This document shows, one piece after another, positions 1 to 6,390 of a stretch of DNA of 21,910 nt (positions are counted from its first letter, which is position 1; each line of letters starts with the position of its first letter). The stretch spans positions 1 to 21,910 of the forward strand of contig JAITPZ010000126.1 in assembly GCA_031289165.1 (NCBI GenBank), given 5' to 3'. The position numbers were made by a program, and so were the translations under genes. The stretch is from Synergistaceae bacterium (GTDB lineage: Bacteria > Synergistota > Synergistia > Synergistales > Aminobacteriaceae). The notes beneath the pieces are model-generated. The model worked only from the letters and a program-made list of their open reading frames with translations. It did no database searches and was not told the origin of the DNA.

Positions 1-754
1 GCAGGAACGCCTCGGAGAACACGTAGGCGTTCGCGGCGTAGCAGTGTTCGGTGAACGTGTAATATTTCAGAACCTCGTAGACTTTGGAGGTATACGTCAG
101 CACGACGCCATTGTCCTGCCCGTCGACCGTCCCCTGCTGAAGAGCGGTGTACAGTTCGTTGAAGGCCATCGGCGTTCCGTTGGCGCCAAGGGCTTTCATG
201 GTGTTGATGTAGACCGGCGCTTCCATGACGCGAATTTTAAGACCTTTCATATCCTCCAGGGTTTTGACGGGCCTGACGTTATTCGAGATATTGCGGAAGG
301 CGTTTTCGCCGTAGCCCAGCACCCGCATACCGCTTTTCGGCAGGTTTTCGGCGAGCAGGGCCCCAAACGCCCCATCGAGGGCGGCGTAGGCCGTTTCCTT
401 GTTTTTGAACAGGAACGGAGCGTCGACGATGCTGAAGTTCGGCTCGAAGTTGGCGAGGACGGAAAGAGGTCCGAAGTTCGCCTCCAGGGTGTTGACCTGC
501 AGGGATTCGTACATCTGCCGGTCCCCGCCCAGCACGGAATTGCAGTAAACCTCCACTTTGATCCTGCCGCCGGATTTTTCCTCCACCCAGGGTTTGAAAT
601 ATTCGATGAGCGAGATGCCGCTGGCGGAGTCCTCCTGAACGGTAGCGCCTATTTTCAAAGTGAAATCCGCCGCCTGAGCGTTTCCGACGACGCCGATACA
701 GACCGCCAAAACCAACGCCGCCACCACAAAAAGCGCCTTCAATAGCCTTTTCAT
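1..754 (-). CDS. dctP: TRAP transporter solute-binding protein, DctP family (3' end cut by window)
   Basis: This is the periplasmic receptor of a tripartite ATP-independent (TRAP) uptake system; the partner membrane subunits DctQ and DctM would be expected past the window edge. The visible 251 residues start with a signal peptide (residues 1-29, hydrophobic core then NAQAAD, probable cleavage after AQA). The DctP fold follows, including DRQMYESLQ near 78, DAPFLF near 111 and KIRVMEAP near 173, where Arg175 is the position that in this family usually pairs with a substrate carboxylate. ELYTALQQGTVDGQDN near 200 is a very typical DctP signature. The ATG start is supported by GAGGAG a few bases upstream. 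A terminator separates it from the minus-strand genes upstream, so it probably has its own promoter. The family call is very secure; the substrate cannot be read, although the conserved Arg hints at a carboxylated ligand. Confidence 0.95.
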   Translation of the reverse strand, partial: MKRLLKALFVVAALVLAVCIGVVGNAQAADFTLKIGATVQEDSASGISLIEYFKPWVEEKSGGRIKVEVYCNSVLGGDRQMYESLQVNTLEANFGPLSVLANFEPNFSIVDAPFLFKNKETAYAALDGAFGALLAENLPKSGMRVLGYGENAFRNISNNVRPVKTLEDMKGLKIRVMEAPVYINTMKALGANGTPMAFNELYTALQQGTVDGQDNGVVLTYTSKVYEVLKYYTFTEHCYAANAYVFSEAFL

Positions 755-846
755 CACCGTATTCCTCCTCGTTTTTTTCAGGTGTATTCAATACCGGGAA
801 ACGGGGATCCGCGACCTCCGTCGGCGACCGCGCAATCCCGACAGAC

Positions 847-874
847 ATGATACACCTGTTTCTCATAGTTACAA
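847..874 (-). promoter_or_regulatory. Possible sigma70-type promoter for the TRAP receptor gene
   Basis: On the minus strand TTGTAA (complement of 869-874) and TATCAT (complement of 847-852) are 16 bases apart, in the gap between the upstream terminator and the dctP start. The match is moderate. The location fits independent expression of the receptor. Confidence 0.35.
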
Positions 875-903
875 TACTAAACAAAAGTACATAACAACGA
901 GTG

Positions 904-934
904 TAAAAATGGGCCCGACCTCCCGGCCGAGCCC
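904..934 (-). terminator. Rho-independent terminator after the VOC gene
   Basis: Read on the minus strand, a roughly 10-bp stem (GGGCTCGGCC pairing with GGTCGGGCCC, two G-U pairs, loop GGGA) is followed by a short T run. It lies about 35 bases past the VOC stop codon and ends the dhaK-lsrF-VOC transcript before dctP. Confidence 0.75.
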
Positions 935-968
935 CGCCTCATGCCAAACGACACCCTCCTCGGGCGCT

Positions 969-1289
969 TTATTTCTGCTCGTACAGCTCCAGAATCGTGT
1001 CGTCCTTGATGACAAAGGCGATGCGTGTGCCGGGGCCGATCTCGGTGAGCGGGAAGAGTACCTGGTCGGCGTCCCTGATGTAGTGTTCCGCATCGTCCAC
1101 CTTAAAGGCGATGTGGGGGTTTTTGTGCATGATCTCCGGGAACGGAGTCCCCTCCTCGAACCTCAGATACTCGATTTTGTAGTCGTAATCGTCCGGGTTG
1201 CTCATCCAGATTTTCAGGCCCTCGTTGTAGGTCATGCCAGGCTTTCTTTTCGTAACCGGTATTCCGATGTGCATGTACTCGGCGCTCAT
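969..1289 (-). CDS. Small VOC-superfamily (glyoxalase-like) protein
   Basis: A protein of about 106 residues, the size of a single vicinal-oxygen-chelate (VOC) domain pair. It opens with MHIGIPV, the usual first strand carrying a potential metal-binding His. It has NPHIAFKVDD in the middle, as in glyoxalase/bleomycin-resistance folds, and ends with IKDDTILELYEQK, where the terminal Glu of the ELYE strand is a typical VOC metal ligand. The first ATG (1295) sits only two bases from GGGGG, while the ATG two codons later has proper spacing, so I prefer 1289. It follows the lsrF-like gene by about 20 bases and so is co-transcribed with it. VOC proteins include isomerases, epimerases and lyases acting on dicarbonyl-type substrates; here an isomerase step between kinase and thiolase is an inference from context only. 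Confidence 0.8.
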   Translation of the reverse strand: MSAEYMHIGIPVTKRKPGMTYNEGLKIWMSNPDDYDYKIEYLRFEEGTPFPEIMHKNPHIAFKVDDAEHYIRDADQVLFPLTEIGPGTRIAFVIKDDTILELYEQK

Positions 1290-1311
1290 ATTCATACCCC
1301 CTGTTTTTATT

Positions 1312-2211
1312 CTATTTATTTTCCGTTTGCAAAAGCTCCGTGTAATACTCGAAGGCCCGCGCGTCAGTGAAGCCCTCGTGGACCACTTTGGCTATGGCGC
1401 GGCACATGGCGATCGGGTTCTGCGCCTGGAAGATGTTGCGGCCCATGTCCACTCCCCGCGCGCCCTCGGATATGGCGCGGTACGCCAGGGTAAGCGCCTC
1501 GGACTCCGGCAGCTTTTTCCCGCCCGCGATCACGATGGGAACGGGGCAGGCCGCCGTCACGCGCTCAAAGCCCTCGCAGTAATAGGTTTTCACCAGGTGA
1601 GCGCCATTTTCCGCAACCAGGCGCGTGGCCAGAAGGAAAAACTGTTCGGTCCGCTCCATCTGCTTGCCCACCGCGACCACGCCGAGAACGGGAATGCCGT
1701 AGTCGGTTCCGGCGTCCACCGTCCTCGCCAGCAGCTCCAGAGAATTTTTCTCCCCCGCCGCGCCTATGAACGTTTGAACCGCCATGCACGAGGCGTTCAT
1801 CCGGATGGCGTTTCCGATGTCGCAGGCGATCCCGCCCCCGTTGCTCATGTCGTCGTACAGGACGGAGGAATCGTAGTTGACGCGCAGGCAGAGGGGCTTT
1901 TCGGCCGTTGCGGGAATACAGGAGCGCAGCGCGCCGCGCGTCCCCATCAGCACGTCGACAAACGGAATGAGCGGGGGAATCGCGAGATCCAGCCTCTCGA
2001 GCCCGGTCGTCGGACCCATGATATAGCCATGATCGAACGCCAGCATCACCGTGTTGCCGCTTTTGGAGCTGAACATCCGCGCGAGGCGGTTCTTCGTCCC
2101 CCAGTCGCAACCCTCCCCCCCCTTCAGGAAGAAACCGCCGCCGGCCTGCGGAACGTCCGGATGGTAATTTTTGGCGTTTTTGGCGAGCCCGCCGTCGTCT
2201 CTGTCCGCCAC
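1312..2211 (-). CDS. lsrF: LsrF-like thiolase/aldolase (DhnA/FbaB class I aldolase family)
   Basis: In E. coli LsrF transfers an acetyl group from 3-hydroxy-5-phosphonooxypentane-2,4-dione to CoA, giving DHAP and acetyl-CoA, the last step of autoinducer-2 breakdown. The 299-residue product matches LsrF along its whole length. It has the MAD.DD N-terminus, CDWGTKNRLARMF near 35, VMLAFDHGYIMGPTTGLER near 55, the VKTYYCEGFER segment carrying the Schiff-base Lys (K208), PVPIVIAGGKKLPE near 224, and GVDMGRNIFQ near 253. The GTG start lies three bases after the dhaK stop, so translation is probably coupled. No LsrK, LsrG, LsrR or Lsr ABC genes are visible, so the substrate may be AI-2-related or a different phosphorylated dicarbonyl. 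Family placement is firm from recall of the E. coli protein; the exact reaction is inferred. Confidence 0.88.
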   Translation of the reverse strand: MADRDDGGLAKNAKNYHPDVPQAGGGFFLKGGEGCDWGTKNRLARMFSSKSGNTVMLAFDHGYIMGPTTGLERLDLAIPPLIPFVDVLMGTRGALRSCIPATAEKPLCLRVNYDSSVLYDDMSNGGGIACDIGNAIRMNASCMAVQTFIGAAGEKNSLELLARTVDAGTDYGIPVLGVVAVGKQMERTEQFFLLATRLVAENGAHLVKTYYCEGFERVTAACPVPIVIAGGKKLPESEALTLAYRAISEGARGVDMGRNIFQAQNPIAMCRAIAKVVHEGFTDARAFEYYTELLQTENK

Positions 2212-2214
2212 GGC

Positions 2215-3216
2215 TCAGACCTTTTTCATATAGGGGGTGTTGCAGGGGGCGTTCCAGTAGCGGAGCAGCTCGTCGTCCATCCTCGCCAGGAACATCTGGA
2301 AACCCGCCTGCTCCTGCACGGTGAGGAGCTCCCCTACGTGGTTCGCCGCGATCTCGATGTTCTTCGCCTTCAGAAGCTGTTCGCAACGACGATAAACAAT
2401 GAAGAGTTCCATCAGGGTGGTCGCCCCGGTGCCGTTCAAAATCAGCATCACCTTTTCGCCGGATTTGACGGACAGGTCGGCGAGCAGCGCATTCAGCATG
2501 ATTTCAGCGGTTTCGTCGGCGCTTTTCATCGGCTGACGCCCGCCGCCGCCCTCGCCGTGCTGTCCCATTCCGACTTCCATCTCGTCCTCGTTCAGGTCGG
2601 CCAGCATACTGCCGGTGGAGGGATGAGTGGCCCCGCGCACCGCCACCGCCAGAGTGGCCATATTGTCCGCGAAACGCTGCGCGACGGCGGCGACCTCTTC
2701 GAGGCTTTTGCCCGCCGCCGCGGCCCCGCCCGCAATCTTGTACGTCGGCACGGCGCCCACCAGTCCGCGGCGGTCGTCGCTGTTCTCGCGGGGCGCGTTG
2801 GCGACGTCCTCCTGAGTGACCACTTTGATCACGTGAAGCCCTTCCTTAGCGACCTGCTTCATGGTCAGGTTCCCGGTCAGCATGTCGCCCGCGTGGTTCA
2901 AAACGACGTAGAGAACCCCCCTGCCCCTGTCCGCCAGCTTTATGGCGTCCACGCAGGCCTGGGGCCCCGGTGCTGCGAAGATGTCGCCGACCACGCTGAC
3001 ATCCAGCATCCCCTCGCCCACAAAACCGCTCAGCGCCGGCTCATGGCCCGCCCCGCCCTGCGTCACGATGGTCACGCGGTTCGCGCTCGAGAGTTTGTTG
3101 TTCACCACCGTGTTCCCCGGCTTCAGCGTCACGAGATCACGATGAGCGGCCGCAAAACCCTCCAGCAGTTCCTTCGTCAGACTGTCCTGCGCGTTGATAA
3201 ACTTCTTCATCTTCAT
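2215..3216 (-). CDS. dhaK: Dihydroxyacetone kinase, DhaK substrate-binding subunit
   Basis: DhaK binds dihydroxyacetone or a related short ketose covalently and presents it for phosphorylation by the nucleotide-carrying DhaL subunit. The 333-residue product has the usual length. The substrate site is intact: QGGAGHEPALSGFVGEGML with His58, NHAGDMLTGN with Asp111, and EVGMGQHGEGG with His220, the hemiaminal-forming His. These correspond to H56, D109 and H218 of E. coli, offset by two. The ATG start has GAGGGGG at good spacing. It is followed almost directly by the lsrF-like gene. The dhaL gene is upstream but separated by a 149-base gap with a terminator-like hairpin. No PTS-type DhaM is visible, so the kinase could use ATP or a DhaM encoded elsewhere. 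DhaK homologues also phosphorylate erythrulose and similar sugars, so the substrate is open. Confidence 0.95.
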   Translation of the reverse strand: MKMKKFINAQDSLTKELLEGFAAAHRDLVTLKPGNTVVNNKLSSANRVTIVTQGGAGHEPALSGFVGEGMLDVSVVGDIFAAPGPQACVDAIKLADRGRGVLYVVLNHAGDMLTGNLTMKQVAKEGLHVIKVVTQEDVANAPRENSDDRRGLVGAVPTYKIAGGAAAAGKSLEEVAAVAQRFADNMATLAVAVRGATHPSTGSMLADLNEDEMEVGMGQHGEGGGGRQPMKSADETAEIMLNALLADLSVKSGEKVMLILNGTGATTLMELFIVYRRCEQLLKAKNIEIAANHVGELLTVQEQAGFQMFLARMDDELLRYWNAPCNTPYMKKV

Positions 3217-3249
3217 TTATGCCGTCCCCCTCTTAAAAAAATTCACCCT

Positions 3250-3269
3250 CAGGGGGTCGCACCCCCCTG
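3250..3269. repeat. GC-rich palindrome in the dhaL-dhaK gap
   Basis: CAGGGGGT, a CGC centre, then ACCCCCCTG: an almost perfect inverted repeat with one extra C on one arm. It resembles the palindromes at 3359-3377, 6334-6344, 21231-21243 and 21253-21271, which suggests one dispersed REP-like family. Confidence 0.6.
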
Positions 3270-3278
3270 TTCCTACTT

Positions 3279-3308
3279 AAAAAACCCCTCCTCCCGACCA
3301 GCGGGAGG
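3279..3308 (-). terminator. Terminator-like hairpin between dhaL and dhaK
   Basis: On the minus strand CCTCCCG and CGGGAGG (loop CTGGT) form a stem followed by AGGGG and six T residues. It should end, or attenuate, transcription coming from dhaL before dhaK. Confidence 0.65.
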
Positions 3309-3358
3309 GGCCGTACATATCTCCCATACCCCTACCCCCCGCGAAAGCGGTAACGGGT

Positions 3359-3377
3359 CAAGGGGCTATGCCCCTTG
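3359..3377. repeat. Perfect GC-rich palindrome overlapping the dhaL stop codon
   Basis: CAAGGGGC, TAT centre, GCCCCTTG: an 8-bp perfect inverted repeat. The TAG stop of dhaL (complement of 3366-3368) lies inside it, so the repeat supplies the last codons of the gene. It belongs with the other palindromes in this window. Confidence 0.7.
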
Positions 3378-3983
3378 AGAAAGGCCTTCGAAGAGCAGCG
3401 CGGTGCTTACGGCTCCGACGTCGGGGGTTCCAAGGGTTTTGTCGCCGTAGCTGCGGGCGCGTCCGAACTTCGACACCATGTTTTCGGTGTCCCGGACCCC
3501 CTGGTCCGCCGCCGAGGCGGAAGCCCGGAGAACGGACAGAACGTCATTTTCGGCCTGCTGCGCGGCTTCTACCGCGGGAATCAGCGCGTCCATCATGGTC
3601 TTGTCCCCCACCCGCGCCTTTGTGATGTCGAACAGCGCGTCCCTGCCGGCGGCGAACATCGCCTTCAGCGTCGCGGCGTCCACTTCCGTTTCCCCGGAGA
3701 GCGCCTCGGCGAACCCCCCCACCAGGGTGCCGTAAAGGGGTCCCGCGCTTCCTCCGCCGATCTCCATGAAACCGGAACCAAGGTTTTCGATAAAGCTCCT
3801 GATGCTCTCGTCCCGCCATTCGTCCAGGCGCGACAGAATCAGCGCCGCCATCTTTCCGATGGTCACGCCATGATCGCCGTCGCCGAAACGGGAATCTATT
3901 TCGCCGAGACGCGCAGTATTGTTCTGCCACAGCAAAGCTACGGATCGAAACATGGAAGAGAAGGAATCCTTTACCAGCAACAT
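3366..3983 (-). CDS. dhaL: Dihydroxyacetone kinase, DhaL nucleotide-binding subunit
   Basis: DhaL holds Mg-ADP/ATP and phosphorylates the ketose bound on DhaK. The nucleotide/Mg site reads GEIDSRFGDGDHG. With the ATG at 3983 its aspartates fall at residues 30, 35 and 37, as in E. coli DhaL, so I prefer that start over the in-frame ATG at 4019, which would add 12 residues and has poor ribosome-binding spacing. GGGSAGPLYGTLVGGF in the middle is the second family signature. The product of about 205 residues has normal length. The C-terminus ends inside a GC-rich palindrome (SQGA then stop), so a repeat may have replaced the original end. It is first in a minus-strand set with dhaK, lsrF-like and VOC genes, but a terminator-like hairpin lies between it and dhaK. 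Confidence 0.93.
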   Translation of the reverse strand: MLLVKDSFSSMFRSVALLWQNNTARLGEIDSRFGDGDHGVTIGKMAALILSRLDEWRDESIRSFIENLGSGFMEIGGGSAGPLYGTLVGGFAEALSGETEVDAATLKAMFAAGRDALFDITKARVGDKTMMDALIPAVEAAQQAENDVLSVLRASASAADQGVRDTENMVSKFGRARSYGDKTLGTPDVGAVSTALLFEGLSQGA

Positions 3984-4248
3984 GCGCAACACCCCGCAAT
4001 TCTTGATGAGAACCTGCATCCCCGTAAACGAATCCGCCGGAGAATACTGTTATAAAGTCGGACTGCGAGCAATTATATGTATGTTGAACAAAGACCTGGA
4101 CAAAAGCATTATGGGGCACCCGATCATTGATGTCAAGATTGAAGCAAAAACGAAAGGATTATCTCCCCTCGGAGTCGAAAAATGTTAATCTGCCAACTTC
4201 TCCAGGCCCGGAAATCCGGAATCACTGACGATTCGCATAGATTTTCGC

Positions 4249-4719
4249 ATGGACTCGCAAAAACCGCAGATCAGGGAATGGAAAGCGACAGATTCCGCAG
4301 GGCGTCCATTTAAATCAGAGAAAGAGTGGACGCTGGAAGAACTTCTGGACTTTATTACGGAAGACGGATACACGCTTCTCACAGTTCTCCCTGTCCCCGG
4401 ATGCGGCATTATGACCCTGAACTCCCGAATCGCAGAGTTTGCTCTCAACGCTGTTATTTTTGGAGCAGGGGGAATGCCGGCGCGCACATTCGCTGAATCC
4501 CTGGTGAACGCTTACCGGTTGAGCGGTATGACGGCTGTAAAAAACGGATGTACAGGCGGCAATGCTTTTGAAGGATGGAAAATTTCCGTTCTGGGGAATA
4601 AATTTCACACATTCGTCCAGGTCGCTGTAACTGACATCGTAATATTTAATCAGGCGGGGCAGGGAAGCGGAAAATTTCTCCCCTCCCCGCCCCGCCGCGC
4701 CCGATCAGCGGTTTTTTGA
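4249..4719 (+). CDS. Hypothetical protein, possibly part of a decayed gene
   Basis: I do not recognise this 156-residue product. The composition looks like real protein up to about residue 135: WTLEELLDFITEDGY near 26, AEFALNAVIFGAGGMPARTF near 62, then EGWKISVLGNKFHTFVQV. The last 20 residues are read through a GC-rich hairpin and are Pro/Arg-rich, so the natural end may have been lost. No ribosome-binding site precedes the ATG. The same frame is open and protein-like upstream to a TAA at 4186, and before that stop the frame continues back to about 4020. Base composition is lower in G+C than the flanking genes. It could be a complete gene with a weak start, or the remaining piece of a longer gene broken by the TAA. 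Confidence 0.4.
   Translation: MDSQKPQIREWKATDSAGRPFKSEKEWTLEELLDFITEDGYTLLTVLPVPGCGIMTLNSRIAEFALNAVIFGAGGMPARTFAESLVNAYRLSGMTAVKNGCTGGNAFEGWKISVLGNKFHTFVQVAVTDIVIFNQAGQGSGKFLPSPPRRARSAVF
4653..4717 (+). terminator. Strong hairpin with T run, likely terminator
   Basis: GGCGGGGC (4653-4660) pairs perfectly with GCCCCGCC (4689-4696), extended by GGGA with TCCC after one mismatch. A second small stem (CCGC with GCGG) leads straight into six T residues at 4712-4717. It closes the plus-strand ORF and faces the convergent gene at 4800. Confidence 0.5.
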
Positions 4720-4799
4720 GGTGAACGAACATCAGCTTATCCGATAATTGACAGGTTGCGTTCGAGCAGGTGTTTTTATGTCGGAGTGATATATTGCTT

Positions 4800-5264
4800 C
4801 TAACGCCTGCCGCCGCGCAGGGCTTTTCGCCCCTCGGTCTGACGAGAGCGCGCACGGAGTCTGTCGATTTCCTCGACGATGTTCTTTTTGTTCTCCGTGG
4901 GAACGTCCAATTCATCCAGCAGTGGGATAAGCCGATCTTCCAGCGCTGAAAGCTCGATGGGGGTGCATGGCAGAGCGCGTCCGATGTTCTTCACTCCGTT
5001 GAGGGCGTTGTCTGCAGTCAACAGCGCGAGCTCAGTCAGGGTTCTCCGCACTCCGGCGTCCGGTTCGAAAAATCCGTAGTCCAGCAGCTCCTGGTTCGCC
5101 GCAGGGCTCAGGTCGCTCATCGCGAAAAACAAAAGGAGAGCGGTGAGTGCAAACAGGGACAGCCCCACGGGATATCGTTCGAGATACAAAAAGTAACCGG
5201 TAACGACGCTGCATACCATTCCTGTTCCAAAAATCAAAATTTTAGAAAAAGCCTTCCACGTCAC
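4800..5264 (-). CDS. Hypothetical small membrane protein
   Basis: About 154 residues. Two adjacent hydrophobic helices (about residues 7-25 and 31-48 of the chosen start) are followed by a soluble cytosolic tail with a helical, charged composition (EVDRLRAR-like end, RKALRGGRR terminus). No known domain is recognised. Start choice: the first in-frame GTG (5273) is one base from GAGGAG, too close. The GTG three codons later (5264) has about ten bases of spacing, so I prefer it. It stands alone, convergent with the hypothetical ORF at 4249 and downstream of the acidic protein gene at 5392, from which a hairpin separates it. Confidence 0.7.
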   Translation of the reverse strand: MTWKAFSKILIFGTGMVCSVVTGYFLYLERYPVGLSLFALTALLLFFAMSDLSPAANQELLDYGFFEPDAGVRRTLTELALLTADNALNGVKNIGRALPCTPIELSALEDRLIPLLDELDVPTENKKNIVEEIDRLRARSRQTEGRKALRGGRR

Positions 5265-5340
5265 AGCGGTCACGCTCCTCGTTATTCATTGTCGTTTATT
5301 CCCGGTTTCAGAGCCTCCGGCGAGTGACTCGGGTTGGGAA

Positions 5341-5364
5341 ATGCCCGGCGCGAACGCCGGGCAT
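5341..5364 (-). terminator. Perfect 10-bp hairpin after the acidic protein gene
   Basis: ATGCCCGGCG and CGCCGGGCAT form a perfect stem with a four-base CGAA/TTCG loop, about 28 bases past the stop at 5392. There is only a short T stretch on the minus side, so termination may be weak, or the hairpin may protect the mRNA 3' end. Confidence 0.6.
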
Positions 5365-5391
5365 CGCCTGCAAATGTTGCGTCCCGAATGC

Positions 5392-6129
5392 CTATCCGAC
5401 CAGGTTCAGCGAAGCGTAATTCTGCGCCTGGGTGTAAAGCGCGCTCAGTCGGCTTTGCAGATAAGAAGTTACGCCGGATACCAGGTTTTCGATATCCTCC
5501 CTGCCGACGGCGACCTGTGTTTTGTCGCCGGTATTCACGGCCTCGCTCTCCAGGGTCCGCTGAAGCCTGAAGGCGGAAATATCGAAGGCGGGAGCGGTTT
5601 CTGCGGTCCTGTTCGCCTCCGCCTCCTCCAACTGTTCGAGGAGCTCTTCGATGGTGTCCGCGATGAGATCGTCCTCGTCCTCATCTTCTTCTTCGTCCTC
5701 CAGCAGACGCGCCTCCACGCCTTTCGCGCGCGCTCCCGAGGCCCCGCTCATTCCACCGGGGCCGGACATCATGGCGGGCGGCGGGCCTCCGCGTGAAAGT
5801 TTTTCCTGCATTGCGGACAAATCCCCGCTCTTCGCCACGCCCTCGAGGTCGGCCGCGAGTTTTTCCAGCATGTGCCCGCCTGTGGAAGTTTCCGCGGCGG
5901 CCGCGGCCTGAGAGGCCAGCTCCGCGGCGCGGGCCTTCAGCTTTTCCGGGTCGTCCTGCAGGCTCTCGAGCTCAGCCAGAATCGTATCCGGATTCAGGTC
6001 CGCCACGGCGGCCGCGCCTTCCGAATTTTCAGCGACCGCGAACGCCTGCTTCTGCTGCCGCAACTGCTTCAGTTTTTCAAGGTACTCTTCCCACGATATG
6101 CTGCCGGCTGAAACAGAACTTACGCTCAA
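5392..6129 (-). CDS. Hypothetical acidic, coiled-coil-rich protein
   Basis: Not recognised. From the preferred start the product has 245 residues. It contains an N-terminal helical stretch (EEYLEKLKQLRQQKQ), an Ala/Glu-rich middle, a Gly/Pro/Met linker near 113-130, and a strongly acidic run of Glu/Asp near 145-155. The last 60 residues are helical and resemble a small conserved module (DIENLVSGVTSYLQSRLSALYTQAQ). There is no signal peptide and no membrane segment. The open frame extends upstream to an ATG at 6240, but that part has no ribosome-binding site and reads as non-coding. A TTG at 6129 preceded by GAGGGGG at six-base spacing is the better start. The terminal helix and Gln/Tyr-rich end are reminiscent of secreted or surface-structure accessory proteins, but no function can be assigned. 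Confidence 0.72.
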   Translation of the reverse strand: MSVSSVSAGSISWEEYLEKLKQLRQQKQAFAVAENSEGAAAVADLNPDTILAELESLQDDPEKLKARAAELASQAAAAAETSTGGHMLEKLAADLEGVAKSGDLSAMQEKLSRGGPPPAMMSGPGGMSGASGARAKGVEARLLEDEEEDEDEDDLIADTIEELLEQLEEAEANRTAETAPAFDISAFRLQRTLESEAVNTGDKTQVAVGREDIENLVSGVTSYLQSRLSALYTQAQNYASLNLVG

Positions 6130-6333
6130 CTTTATCCCCCTCTTTTTTGGGTCTTCCAAATCTTCGAACCTGATTAAGGATAGTGCGAAAAATGTTAATA
6201 TGCTGTAAAAACAGGGCAAATAATTGTTATAAATATGCAAAGAAGTGTAAAGTCACGCCTGCCGGGAGCGGGAGCGACGCGTGACCGGCCGAAAACAGGT
6301 ATGAGGGTTCCAGGGGGGCCGGTGAGGACTCAA

Positions 6334-6344
6334 GGGCTCCGCCC
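6334..6344. repeat. Short GC palindrome upstream of cpxR
   Basis: GGGC, TCC centre, GCCC, flanked by further G and C runs (6312-6317 and 6342-6347) that could pair with each other. It has the same GGGGC-NNN-GCCCC style as the other intergenic palindromes in this window. The rest of the gap between 6130 and 6390 shows only an A/T-rich promoter-like stretch around 6180-6240. Confidence 0.45.
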
Positions 6345-6390
6345 CCCGGCCTGAATGTTTACGGTTTATTACGACAGGAGGTAAGCGAAT

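Noticed and set aside
1234..3378. 714-codon open frame on the plus strand
   Set aside because: It is antisense to dhaK and the lsrF-like gene, both identified by conserved motifs. The product is His/Arg/Gln-rich with no domain, as expected for a shadow in high-G+C DNA.
4185..4608. Minus-strand open frames opposite the 4249 ORF
   Set aside because: Ser/Arg-rich composition, no ribosome-binding site and no family features; the plus frame reads more like protein.
6194..6216. CTGT...ACAG motif upstream of the acidic protein gene as a LexA box
   Set aside because: The spacing is four bases, not the eight of the proteobacterial box, and the repressor here has a different apparent operator.
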